DNA of 64,000 nucleotides, from the NCBI GenBank assembly GCA_009746045.1, contig RPFO01001075.1, positions 71,001 through 135,000 of the forward strand, given 5' to 3'. The DNA comes from Mesostigma viride. Lineage: Eukaryota > Streptophyta > Mesostigmatophyceae > Mesostigmatales > Mesostigmataceae. The first letter of the stretch is position 1, and every line of letters starts with the position of its first letter. Below the pieces are notes generated by a model. That model saw only the letters and a program-made list of their open reading frames with translations, did not search any database and was not told where the DNA came from. The position numbers were made by a program, and so were the translations under genes. Shown piece after piece: positions 34,950-45,097 of the stretch.

Positions 34950-34953
34950 CTAG
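34947..34953 (+). promoter_or_regulatory. Candidate stop-codon readthrough site UGA CUAG
   Basis: TGA CTAG separates gag from pol in the same frame. UGA followed by CUAG is the best known leaky stop context in eukaryotic readthrough genes. The identical heptamer occurs in the minus copy (reverse strand, 21552-21558). Readthrough would make a Gag-Pol fusion at low level. Confidence 0.7.
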
Positions 34954-34964
34954 GTGAGGTTGGC

Positions 34965-37900
34965 ATGCGGGCTGGTGCAGGGGAGGCCAGCTCGACCCCC
35001 CAGGTGTACTCACCCTACCTGGGTGCTCAGGTGGCGGTGCTAGCAGGCACTAGGGAGAAGGGGGGCCACCTGGAGCATGGGACAGCTGCAGAAGGGGGAA
35101 GGGCAGTGTCTCAGGGGATGGGGAATGAGTGGGTTGGAGGCGCTGCAGGGGGGCACACCGCAGCGGGCGGGCCGCCGGTAGGTGGTACCTCACCAGACCC
35201 TAGTTCAGCACATGTGAATGGTGCGGCGTGCGGTGAGGCAGCCGGGTCGCTCAGTGTACTTAACATGGCCACACGGTTACACAAAGCACTAGGGCATGGG
35301 CATGCGGGTGAGGAGTGGGCAGCCATGCTAGGGTTCACAGACTTAGTGGATATGTGCAAGCAGGTGTGGTTAAGGTGTCGCAAATGTCAGGAGCGGGCAC
35401 CTAAACCGCACAAGTTCCATGCACGTAGGCCAGAGTTTGAGCGAGGTGTGGTGCAGTGTGATGTATTCATGTATGACGACAGAGACTACGTGCTTGCAGT
35501 GGGCAGGTTCTCCAGGTACAAGGTCATGGTGCCACTTGAGCGCAAGCTGAAGGAGCACTTGTGTGATGCATTGCGTCTCCTCAGGTCCAAGTTTGGTGTG
35601 GCATCTGTGTTGGAGTGCGATCAGCAGTTTGAGTGCTGTGTGGGTGAGCCGGGTGTGGGGAAGATAGAACTTGCTGGGGTAGCTGACCACGAGCACCAGG
35701 GTCTTGTCGAGCGCCACATACAGACATCGAAGCAGGTGATGGCATGCATGGAGAAGATGAGAACAGGCTCGTATCGTGAGAGGCTGGTGATCTGCAATGA
35801 GATAGAGCAATGTCTCAACAACCGTGTAATGGTCAAGGTGTTGGGTGGGCAGGTGGCAGTCACGCCTAAGGGAGTGGAGATGGGCTTGTTGTCACCTGAG
35901 GCTGTGGAAGAGTACAGGGATTATTTGAGCGATCGTTACGTGCGCATGGTAAAGATGGACCTGCGACGTGGACAGGTTTATGTGCCGTGCGTGAACGCCA
36001 GGGTCTGGGCCTACGCGGAGGGCAGTCATGGAAAACGGGGCCTATGGAGAGGTCCCGGTGTGGTCAAGGAGATCGATCCTGATCACATGCTTGCTTCGGT
36101 AGCGCTAGAGGACAGTTGCTACGACAAGCTGCTAGCGTGGAAACACCTGCGCCCCTACTATGACGGGCTGGGGCCGCCAGACCCACCCGCTGAGGAAGGT
36201 GTTAGGGACCCCAGTGTGCAGGCTGGGGGTGAGGCGGGGGATCCCGGGGCTGCAGGGGGGGTGAGGGAGGGGGGTGGGCCTGATCAACCTACTCGCTCCC
36301 TTTCGCCGGAAGCTGGGTTGCCACCTTCCAAGGGCGGTCCCGCTAGCGTGGGGTCGGGCGGTTCGGGGGTTGCCCCAGCCGTTGACGACCAGGAGAAGCA
36401 GCGCGCCGCGGTACTAGCCCGCCTAGTGGAGCGCCTGCAGGAAGCTCGACGCGCTGCCACGGTGGGCGAGCAGCGGCAGTTGGGGGGCAACATCTCGCGG
36501 GCCGGCAAGGAGCGGGTGGCCGAAGGTGGGATGGTACCACGGTCCGGTGAGGCGGGTGAGCCAGCCGAAGGTGGGGTTGCACGGGCCGGCGATGCTGGGG
36601 CATTGACCGCAGGTGCGGGGCAGCAGGCTGGTGGCGTTGGCGGGTTGGCCGACGCGGGGCCTATATTGCCGAGTGAGGGCGACAGCCCCATGGACGACAG
36701 CGAGGCTGTCGAGGAGAGAGGTGAGCCAGGTGAGCTGGTGGCTGCGGTCTCTAAGCTTGCCAACTGGTATTCGGACGGGCTGGGTAGTTGTCGATTGGAA
36801 GTGGACACTGACGCGGTGGTGTGCTTGCTGGGTGAGGGAGTAGCCAGGCATCTGCCGTGCACTGCGTCCAGGTGGAGGTATGTGGAGGACTTCTCCGGGT
36901 TAGTGAGGATGCCGGTGCGGGGTGAGGTAATGCTGACGATCTTGGGGAGAGAGACGCCGTTTTGCGTGCTCGAGGGGTATGATGGACCCGCCATTTTGGG
37001 ACTTCCTTTCCTGGACCATCCTGATGTGCGGATTCAGAGCTCATTGCTAACCCGAGTAGGTCACGGGTCGATAGAGCTACAGTCTTACAAGTCAGTCGAG
37101 CCTCTCAGTCGCATTTGCAGCACAGTGGCTAGGCTAGCAGCACTGTCGGGTACGGAGGGTGTAGCGTGGGGCGCTGATCTCCCGCCAGCTGCTGACCTGG
37201 TTATGCCTGCATTACTGCATCCCAACAGCCTAGGAATCACTGAGAGGGACATAGCCGCACATTCCCCGATCACATTCCCTGAGCTTGTACTGCAGATGTC
37301 AACGCCTAGTGGGTTCTCGAGCTGGTGGTGTGCATTCCGTAAGGCACTTGAGGAGTGGCAGGGCTACGGGGTGTATGAACCGCTTGACACGGTGCCGAAG
37401 GGGGCTAGGGTGCTTCCGCTGAAGATGGTGCTGTCCCACAAGGTGAAGGCAGGTGTGGAGATCTGCTACGTGAGGCCGGTATCACAAGAGTTTGCAGGTA
37501 CTAGCCCGCTGGCCAAGGAGGAGCTCTACACCCCAGGGATGGCATGGGACACGTTCAGGATGGTTAGCATGATTTTTCTTAGCTTTCTGGACGAAGGCAA
37601 GGACTACGCGTGTGCGTCCATTGATGTCAAGCGCGCATTCCCTAACTCTAGCGAGGAAGTGGCGCAAGAGGTGTGGGAGGGTACTCCGCCTCTAGTGGTG
37701 CAGACGCCGCCGTTCTGGAAGGAGGTGGTCACGTCTGAGTTCATGGGTCTGTGCAAGGCTATAGAGGGTCTGCAGAGCGCGTCGATTGTTTGGAGGATAA
37801 CCCTCATGCGTGCGTTGGGTGAGATCGCAGAGTTTGAGGTATCTCCCTACGACCCATCGTTGTTCGTGGCGCGGATGCCGTCTGGTCCTATGTTTGTACA

Positions 37901-38843
37901 ACTGCATGGGGATGACTTGCGTGTCATTGCTTCGCGGTCAGCCTTGCATGCATTCTATGCTGACATTGGGCGGCGGTTCCCAGTGGGTGAGTTGCAGCAA
38001 TTGGGGCCGCAGACGCCACGGGTGTTTTGCGGGGTGGTGCAAACCCTGCGGGTGGTGTCGGGTAAGCACCGGATGCACTTGGGTATTCCTGACAAGTACA
38101 GGGAGGAGCTCATGCGCGATGTGGAGGAGTTGTGCGCCAAGGGTTTGTGGAGCAGATTGCGTGGCAAGCTCGGCTGGATGGCAGCGGTGTGTGGGCCTGA
38201 CCTGCTGGTGTTAAGTAGGACTGTGGATGAGGTGTTGGCTCTCGTTTCTCCGTCTGTGATCAAGCAGTATGTTGCTGAGAGCCAGGGTGTAGTACTTTCT
38301 GGTTTGTCTCTTTCTCAGCCGATTGTGTTGCATTGCTTTGCTGACACGTCTGGCGAGGGCAGGGAGCTCACCAAGACGAGAGCTCGCATGGGCGGCTTGT
38401 TTGTGCTCTCCAACCCCAAGGGCAATGGTTCGCTCTGTGGGTGGTACTCTAGGTTGTGCCGCAGGGTGGCAGTTGGATCGGATACCAATGAGTGTCGCGG
38501 GGTGTGTGAGTGCATCAAGGCGTCCCTGTATCTAGAGCAATTTCTGCGCTGGATGGGCAAGTGGCTGGATGCTCGTTTGGTACTGACCACGACTGTGCAT
38601 ACCGACAGTCAGCCGCTTGTGAGTTTCATTCTCAACAGCCTGTCCAGGACGCGCGACCTGGATTTCCTACTACTCAAGGAACTGTCATACGCAGTGAGCG
38701 TGCTTCATCTACCTGGGAAGCTCAACCCGGCTGATGCGCTGACCAAGCTGTTTGCTGGGGCGCGCGACCAGTATCGCCTCCTGCGGATGGTCATGGGGGG
38801 CTCTCTCGGGGATCTGCAAGGACTGCTGGAGGGTTTGATGTAG
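34965..38843 (+). CDS. Copia-B pol polyprotein: IN - PR-like - RT - RNase H
   Basis: 1292 residues from the ATG at 34965; with readthrough it would be joined to gag in frame. Order: a Gly-rich lead without protease motif; integrase with HKALGH ... CRKCQ, then Asp in VVQCDVF and LECDQQF and Glu in GLVERHI; a GPY/F-like RGPGVVKEI; a long Pro/Gly/Ala linker; a retropepsin-like unit with RLEVDTDAVVCLL (Asp codon 36804) and AILGLPFLDHPDV; a copia-like reverse transcriptase with SIDVKRAF, AIEGLQSASIVWR and HGDD (37905-37916); RNase H with FADTS, NECRG, HTDSQ and NPADALTK. Canonical copia pol has PR before IN and YVDD. The frame is unbroken. Confidence 0.93.
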   Translation: MRAGAGEASSTPQVYSPYLGAQVAVLAGTREKGGHLEHGTAAEGGRAVSQGMGNEWVGGAAGGHTAAGGPPVGGTSPDPSSAHVNGAACGEAAGSLSVLNMATRLHKALGHGHAGEEWAAMLGFTDLVDMCKQVWLRCRKCQERAPKPHKFHARRPEFERGVVQCDVFMYDDRDYVLAVGRFSRYKVMVPLERKLKEHLCDALRLLRSKFGVASVLECDQQFECCVGEPGVGKIELAGVADHEHQGLVERHIQTSKQVMACMEKMRTGSYRERLVICNEIEQCLNNRVMVKVLGGQVAVTPKGVEMGLLSPEAVEEYRDYLSDRYVRMVKMDLRRGQVYVPCVNARVWAYAEGSHGKRGLWRGPGVVKEIDPDHMLASVALEDSCYDKLLAWKHLRPYYDGLGPPDPPAEEGVRDPSVQAGGEAGDPGAAGGVREGGGPDQPTRSLSPEAGLPPSKGGPASVGSGGSGVAPAVDDQEKQRAAVLARLVERLQEARRAATVGEQRQLGGNISRAGKERVAEGGMVPRSGEAGEPAEGGVARAGDAGALTAGAGQQAGGVGGLADAGPILPSEGDSPMDDSEAVEERGEPGELVAAVSKLANWYSDGLGSCRLEVDTDAVVCLLGEGVARHLPCTASRWRYVEDFSGLVRMPVRGEVMLTILGRETPFCVLEGYDGPAILGLPFLDHPDVRIQSSLLTRVGHGSIELQSYKSVEPLSRICSTVARLAALSGTEGVAWGADLPPAADLVMPALLHPNSLGITERDIAAHSPITFPELVLQMSTPSGFSSWWCAFRKALEEWQGYGVYEPLDTVPKGARVLPLKMVLSHKVKAGVEICYVRPVSQEFAGTSPLAKEELYTPGMAWDTFRMVSMIFLSFLDEGKDYACASIDVKRAFPNSSEEVAQEVWEGTPPLVVQTPPFWKEVVTSEFMGLCKAIEGLQSASIVWRITLMRALGEIAEFEVSPYDPSLFVARMPSGPMFVQLHGDDLRVIASRSALHAFYADIGRRFPVGELQQLGPQTPRVFCGVVQTLRVVSGKHRMHLGIPDKYREELMRDVEELCAKGLWSRLRGKLGWMAAVCGPDLLVLSRTVDEVLALVSPSVIKQYVAESQGVVLSGLSLSQPIVLHCFADTSGEGRELTKTRARMGGLFVLSNPKGNGSLCGWYSRLCRRVAVGSDTNECRGVCECIKASLYLEQFLRWMGKWLDARLVLTTTVHTDSQPLVSFILNSLSRTRDLDFLLLKELSYAVSVLHLPGKLNPADALTKLFAGARDQYRLLRMVMGGSLGDLQGLLEGLM

Positions 38844-39317
38844 ATCTGGGCAATGGACCATGTGGCATGAGAATTTCAGGCTGGCAGGCGTTGGGACGCA
38901 TTACATGTGGGCTGGGAATGACCCCTGGATCGAGCCCATCTCAGGATGACCCAGTACGGTTGGATAACTCTATCTTGGTGGGGATGTACCTGATGGGATG
39001 GTCCTGGGTTGAGGACCTGATCGGAGGCGGGGACTGTGGTTGGTGATGTGTGAAAGTCCGTGGGTTCAGGGTGTGGTTGGTGTTGGAGCCGAGGGTGGTC
39101 TTTTGATCAGTCTTGTATTCTCGCTTGCTTACTTGACTTACTGACAGATGCTGGTTGTACTACCAGGGCGTGAATGGGCGCCAAGTGAGGGGTGCGGACT
39201 CCCCTAGTACATAGCGTCCTGTGTTAGTGCTTCCTGGTGAGGTGTCTGTCGGTTACTCTCGAGCTGAGTGAGATAATGATTGGTGGGATGTGTGACTGCT
39301 CGGGAAAAAGCGGCTGG

Positions 39318-39900
39318 TGTTATATTATAGGTTTCAGCTCGCAGTCACATGGAAATAATTAATGATTGTGTGCCGGTACTTAGCCATTTTGTGGTTCGAG
39401 GCGTTCGGGTTAATTCGGCGCATTGGGACTTAGCCGTTTTGAGGTTCGGCTGAATTTTGGCTTGTGTGATCCACAACGATTTAAGTTACGCTGTGTGCGT
39501 TATGCCTCGTGAGTTACGCCCTAGACTTTGGCTGTGCGGCACTGGTCCGGTACTGAGGTGCGGACTAGGATTCTGGGTACTGCCGGCTGGCGTGACAAGT
39601 GGCGAGATACTGGTGTGTGTCGATTGGTCGGTACTCGGCTGGTGTGTTGTAACGGAGATGTGTAACGGAGATGCGTTCCCAGGCTTGCGTCGGTGCCTAG
39701 CGCCGCAGGCTAGCCTAGCCGCCTGACAGACGATGATGATCCAAAAGCCAGCATTGTGTTGCGGCGGTCCAACGGTTGTTGCTGCTATGCTGGCAATGGC
39801 TATGGTTGCGCTGGTAAATTAAGCTGGGGGCTTGGCTCTGAGTTTGTAACCTGATTACCGTAAAATTATCATTTAATAAAATTCGAACTCGATTTTAACA
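39318..39900 (+). repeat. Copia-B (+) 3' LTR
   Basis: Preceded by the purine-rich GGGAAAAAGCGGCTGG, a plausible polypurine tract. The untranslated stretch 38844-39317 between pol and this LTR holds no gene. Confidence 0.95.
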
Positions 39901-39905
39901 CGTAG

Positions 39906-40657
39906 TTTTCTAGGAATTGCTTCTTACTATAGGCGTTTTATCCCGCGTTTCGCAACTATAGCAGCCCCTATTAACCATTTATTAAAGAAGGATATCCCCT
40001 TTGTTTGGAGTAGTGAATGTCAGTCGGCTTTTCAGTGTCTAAAATCCCTACTCCTTTCCCCTCCTGTACTCATCCTACCGGATACTACTAAACCCTTTGT
40101 GGTAGCTACAGATGCCAGTAAGGTAGCTATAGGGGGCGTCCTTCTCCAGGATCAGGGTCAGGGCTTACAGCCAATTGAGTATATCTCTAGGACAATGCTC
40201 CCTGCGGAGCGTAACTATCCCGTACACCAGCAGGAACTCTTAGCGGTGGTGTATTGTTGCCACGCGTGGCAGCACTTTCTTAAAGGTGCTCAATTTGATG
40301 TCTGCCTGAATGAACCCTGTGCATTAGATCCTTATAGGTTAGTCATCCAAACGGATCACCGTCCCCTTACCCATCTTCTCTCCCAACCCAACCTTACCCC
40401 TCGGCAAGCGCGCTGGATGGAATTTTTAGCACAGTTTTCCCCTTTTAAACTTCAGTATGGGTGTAGATAACATAGTACCAGATGCACTCTCTCGTCGTGC
40501 AGATTACTCCTTTTTCGAGGACCTTGATGTTCTCAATACTACTCTAGTTCCTACTACTATGGGTGTAACCCCTTATGGTGAACTACCTGATGATGAATCC
40601 TATGCCTACCTCTTTCATACAGCCGTTCGCATGGGCCTGATCTCCTTTCTCACGTAG
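39906..40657 (+). pseudogene. Gypsy reverse transcriptase end and RNase H, one frameshift
   Basis: Reads FLGIASYYRRFIPRFA, then RNase H: VVATDASKVAIGGVL (first Asp), NYPVHQQELLAVV (Glu), IQTDHRPLTHLL (Asp), NIVPDALSRR (last Asp). A short deletion near 40457 removes one or two codons and shifts the frame just before VDNIVPDALSRR. The TAG at 40655 separates this frame from integrase. Confidence 0.85.
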
Positions 40658-40686
40658 GACTCTCTCTCCCGTGTGAGGCCCTTCCC

Positions 40687-42353
40687 GTGGCCTCGGTGGG
40701 GGGAGAGGGGAAAAATAAAATTTCTATACCGCTTAGCCATATAGCGACTAGGTCAGGAAAGTCTTATGAAAACATAGTCCCTCTAGGACCTCCCCTTCTC
40801 TTTGGCAAGGCGGTAGGAGATCTCTTTAAACCTGTTCTGGATACCTCTGTAGCGATGCCTACCTCTGATCTTGAACGTCTTATTAGTAGATTTACGGCCA
40901 CTGAGCCGGAAGCATTAGCTGCCATTGCTGCACATCCCCAACAATTAGGCAAACACCCCTGTAAATTTGTAGGTGGGTTTTTATATGTGCAGATAGCAGA
41001 TTCTACCCCTCAATGGCGCCTGTATGTCCCTCCTATCTGTCGCTCCTCCTTGCTCTTTGAGTTGCATGACTTAGCTGCTCATCAGGGTGGTAAACGGGTA
41101 CGGGACCTAGTAGCCCGCTCTTATTACTGGCCTTCCCTTTATAAGGATGTAGATGAGTATGTTAGAACTTGTCAATCTTGCCAGGAGATGAAACCCAATA
41201 ACGTAGGACAGATAGCAGAACCTAGGACCTTGCCTGACCCCATCATGCCGTGGGATTCTATCATGATGGATTTTGTAGGACCTTTTAGAAAGAATGATAG
41301 GGGCAATGCCCAGATCCTTGTGTTCATAGATCGTTTTACTCGTATGTGCCATCTCGTGCCGTGTCCTTTAGAACTCACAGCACGTGATTGCGCACGCCTA
41401 TACCTCAATAATGTATACAGATATCATGGTTTGAGTAGGCAGTTTATTAGTGATAAGGATAAGTTATTTACCTCAGATTTTTGGCAGCAGTTTTTCGCTG
41501 CCATCGGTACCAAGGTTACCTACGGTACTGCCTACCACTCCTCCTCCTCTCATTTAGTAGAGCGTCTTAATAGGGTAGTGGAAGAAGCGCTTAGGCACTA
41601 TGTTAATGGCTCGGGAAGTGATTGGGAGGATTATTTATGTTTGGTAGAGTTCTCCCTCAACAATTGTCCCCAAGCTGCGCATGGATATACGCCCTTCTTC
41701 CTAGATACTAGTAGACAGCCTCTTACTCCTACCTCTCTCTTAGCTAGTCCTCTACGGGACAAGGATGATATGTGTCCCGAGATACTGTAGAAGGTGTACA
41801 GTCCTTACTAGATAGAATGAAAACTGCTCATGACCACGCGATCTCAGGGTACCAAAAAGCTCAGTCTAAGTACCTTGCTAGGTTGCGTGCCTCCTTAGAT
41901 AGAAGAGCACCTGAGATAGAAATAGGAGATCTAGTATTAGTAGAAGGCCCCCGTGTTGGCCGTTTTGCTCATAAGTTTGAAGCAGAACTTAAGGTCAAAC
42001 TTAGGCCCGCCTTCTTAGGACCCTTCCATGTTTTGTCTAGAGTAGGAAATTTCTTATATAAAGTCGATATCCCTACCTCTTGGCAGACACATTCAAACAC
42101 CTTCCATAGAAGCCAGCTGAAACTGTACCACCCTAGTACGTTCGCTGGTAGAGAGCTAGCGCCTGCCCCTTTAGAGCATAACCCTGACACTGGGGAAGTA
42201 GAAGACGAAGTAGAAAGCATCGTGGCCCATAGAGATATCAAAAAGGGCCGCGGTACCCAGCGTCAGTATAAAGTGAAGTGGATGTATGCTCGTAGTGAAG
42301 TAGATAAGGTCTGGTATACGGAGAGTGAGCTAGATGGAGTTAGCCAGCTCTAG
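40687..42353 (+). pseudogene. Gypsy integrase and chromodomain, one frameshift
   Basis: Integrase of the chromovirus type. The zinc module reads ELHDLAAHQGGKR ... YVRTCQSCQ. The catalytic Asp lie in MMDFVGP and ISDKDKLF, and Glu in SHLVERLNRVV. A one-base indel at about 41780 changes frame; the C-terminal part continues at 41772 with GDLVLVEGP, RPAFLGPFHVLSRVGNFLYKVDIP (GPY/F module) and HRSQLKLYHP. A chromodomain follows: VESIVAHRDIKKGRGTQ, QYKVKWMYA and VWYTESELD. Chromodomains direct integration to marked chromatin in this family. The last five codons (VSQL-stop) lie inside the foldback palindrome and may be acquired. Confidence 0.88.
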
Positions 42354-42623
42354 TCGTGGACATAGGCTAAGTACCAGATAGCAATGTGCTATCTGGGGTT
42401 TCGCACGTGTAGGCTCGGTCAGAAGTCCCGGCTATATGTGATTCGGCAGGCTAGACTATTCGATAGCCGAGTCCTGGTGACGGACGCCAGGACTCGGCTA
42501 TCGAATAGTCTAGCCTGCCGAATCACATATAGCCGGGACTTCTGACCGAGCCTACACGTGCGAAACCCCAGATAGCACATTGCTATCTGGTACTTAGCCT
42601 ATGTCCACGACTAGAGGCTAACT
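42338..42623. mobile_element. Foldback palindrome over the gypsy pol stop codon
   Basis: Arms of 139 and 136 bases (42339-42477 and 42487-42622) pair almost perfectly; a 3-base AGC bulge lies near 42346. The spacer is 9 bases, TGACGGACG. The outermost A/T also pair, and GATGG occurs on both sides (42333-42337, 42624-42628), consistent with a MITE-like insertion and 5-bp duplication. The left arm supplies the last codons and stop of pol. It could alternatively be an element-encoded hairpin. Confidence 0.85.
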
Positions 42624-42650
42624 GATGGGTGTAGTCGCCTGCTGCAGGAA

Positions 42651-42657
42651 TATAAAA
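42651..42657 (+). promoter_or_regulatory. TATA box of the gypsy accessory gene
   Basis: TATAAAA lies 50 bases before the ATG at 42701 and 28 bases after the palindrome, with a pyrimidine-rich CTTCTCCTCTCTTATG stretch before the start codon. Confidence 0.6.
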
Positions 42658-42700
42658 CCCTGCACAAGCTCTAGTTGTAGACCTTCTCCTCTCTTATGTT

Positions 42701-45097
42701 ATGTCTGCTGTCGACGGGTGGTTGGTTGTCCCCTCCCCTCCGCAGCCGTCATGTCAGAGCCTACCCCTCCGGCTAGCTGAGAGCCCGCTGCCGTCCCCGC
42801 CCCTACCGGACCCTGAGCTGTACTTCGAGGCCCTTCCGGGCCGCTGGGTGTCACGGTCCAATTTTCCGGGTGGCATCGTGCAGCCGGCCCTCCAGGCCCA
42901 ACATGCGGGTTTAGTCAGGGCTGCTCTCTTCGGGGTCACGTGGTACGGTCCCTCCCCTGATGAACCGCACCAACTTGTTTTGCACGGGTTCGACGATGCC
43001 GGGCACTGTTTGTTAGGATGTGGCTCCCGCTGTCCAGCCTTGGGACAGATAGCTGCGGTTCTCCAGTGCCCCCGGGTGTTTTCCTACCTTTCTACCCCTG
43101 TGGGCCGCTCCTGCCTACGGGATGTGTTCCCCTGGCTTCCGGCCGAGGGTGATGCGGAAGTAGATGAGAACCCCTGCGACCTTCTACGGGCAGTAGAGTT
43201 CATGGAGATAGCAGACCAGACAGCGGGCGTAGGATTGGGCGACCCTACTCCTACGGACGTGCCAGTAGAGGCACAGTATACTCCTGAGTATACGGCCTCC
43301 CCTGCGGCGTCCTCCTCTTCAGTGTCGGCGCCTTCCCCTGTCCCGTCTTCACCGAGGTCGGTCCTGTGCGCATCGGTGGAGCCTACCCCTTTGGGCTCTG
43401 GTCGTGAGCCTGATCCTCTTTCGGCGACAGTTTCTGCGATGCAGGCGCAGATCCAGTCCCTGACGGCGGCCTTCGGGGCCTTCATGGCGGCCCAGGCGCA
43501 CGCTCCAGCCACGCCAGGTGGGGTGTCTGCCGCAGCTGTGCCCCCTTCCCCTTCGGTCGCCTCGACGTCTACGGGTCCGTCTGTGCCACGCGAGCCCTCG
43601 GCGGCTGCGGTTCCCTCTGTTGCTGCGGCTCCTACGCCTTAATTCGGCTACCTCTGCGCCTGCTACTGACGTACCTGCGCCTCGGCGCGAGTCCGCCGTC
43701 CCAGCGGCCGAGCCCGTCGCCGCCGCGTCCGAGCCGCCCACCACGTCAGCGCCGCCCTCGCGGGGTTTCTTCAGCGACCCGGGCGGACTTCCCAGGCTTT
43801 GGGAGGGCGGTCCTCCGCAGAGAATATCCCGGTGCCTGACTGGAGCTTAGACGGTAACCAGTCGTATGCCGGATTGCCTGTCCCCACGGGCCCTATTTTC
43901 AACATGTGGCCTGGTGGTGCTCCGCCCCCAGAGACCGGCGCGCCAGCTGCGGAGGCGGGTCCGTCGCGACCCCCTGCGGCATCGGGTCCGACGCGGCCCC
44001 CTGTTGTACCGGCGCCGTCTGCGTCTGTGCCGGTTCCTACCCCTTCGTCGGCCCCTGTCCCTTCGGCCCCGCGGTCTTTGGCTGCGGTTGTTCGGTCCAG
44101 TGGCTCTGACCCTCGCGCCACCCGCGCTGCCGATTCCCTTCGGGAGTTGTCAGAGGGCGATCGGGATCGGGCCCCTTCTGTGGTGCATGCGACTCCGGAG
44201 TCGCGCGACACGCCTGTCTTTGGGTACGGTATGTCTGCGCTCGCCTGCCGCCAGTGTGACCTGCCGCGCGCCTCCGCCGAGCTTGCCATTTCGCCCATGT
44301 CCTACGGTTTCTCTCAGGTGTGTCGGGCGCCGCGGAACCGTGGCCTACCAGTTGAGACTGATCGGCCTCCTTTCGATATGGTTATTTTAGCTGATCCGGT
44401 GTTCCAGGTACGTGAGATCCTGGTTCGGCGCGTCCTGTATCGCTGGGCTAGGCGCCACAATGACTTGGACACCTACGGCGGGTTCCAGTGGGCTTACCCT
44501 CCGCCTCTGGGCATTATGGCCTCAGATGCCCTTACGGTAGAGTTTCCTGCGGTGCCGGGTGCCACGTACAGCACGGTCCTTCAGCCCATCCTAGAGTGGG
44601 ATGCCCGTCCTCCAGCGCCCATCCCGGGCCAGGGTCTGGACTCTCGGGGTCATCCTCCTCCCCGGGCTAGCGACTACCTCGAGACGTTCGGGTCGCGACA
44701 GTGTGCCCGTCGGTGGCGCTCCCGTGAGATTCGGCATATCCGGTTGTGGCCGTCCAACGTGGAGCCCCTGGTAGATCTGTTTTTCCCGACGGGTATGCGC
44801 CCTCGGATCCGGTACCATCGCCTGCTCCTGCGGGCTCTCTGCCTGATCGCGGTAGAGCCTTTCCTACGCCTCTTTGCCTGTGGTTTCCTGGATTGGGCCC
44901 GGGGCCAGGTCGTTCTTACGCAGCATAGGTATTACTGGGCCTTCCTGGGTCTTTTTCCTGACGGCGTGTGGGCCGATGTTTTCCTCACTGTAGATAGGCA
45001 CGACAATGCTGAGGATGTGTCTCACTACCAGGCGTACCTGGATGTCCTGCTGGCCTCCCGTGGGCCGGGCCCACTTCAAATGTTCCGAAAAGTGTGA
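42701..45097 (+). pseudogene. Unrecognised accessory gene of the gypsy element
   Basis: About 795 residues from the ATG at 42701 if two compensating frame changes (about 43640 and 43810) are allowed for. The N-terminal 190 residues are a compact, Cys- and Trp-containing region (GHCLLGCGSRCPALG, VFPWLPAE). A long Pro/Ala/Ser linker follows to about 44210. The C-terminal 290 residues form a second compact region (YGMSALACRQCDLP, PPFDMVILADPVFQVREI, HIRLWPSNVEPLVDLFF, HRYYWAFLGLFPDGVWADVF). The last dozen residues come from the MITE at 45062. No signal peptide, convincing membrane helix, zinc knuckle or nuclease motif is seen. I do not recognise the family. Position after IN is where env-like genes occur, but nothing shows it is an envelope. 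Confidence 0.65.

Larger units (their letters stand above)
33104..39900 (+). mobile_element. Copia-B, plus-strand copy, coding-intact
   Basis: LTRs at 33104-33685 and 39318-39900, duplication CGTAG at 33099-33103 and 39901-39905. The LTRs differ at about three positions (AGCACA versus GGCGCA near 33205 and 39419; one missing C near 33488). Gag and pol are uninterrupted apart from the in-frame UGA between them. This copy is the best candidate for a currently mobile element in the window. Confidence 0.96.

Noticed and set aside
42701-45097. Envelope glycoprotein gene
   Set aside because: Position fits, but no signal peptide, fusion peptide or transmembrane anchor is visible; hydrophobic stretches are short and charged.
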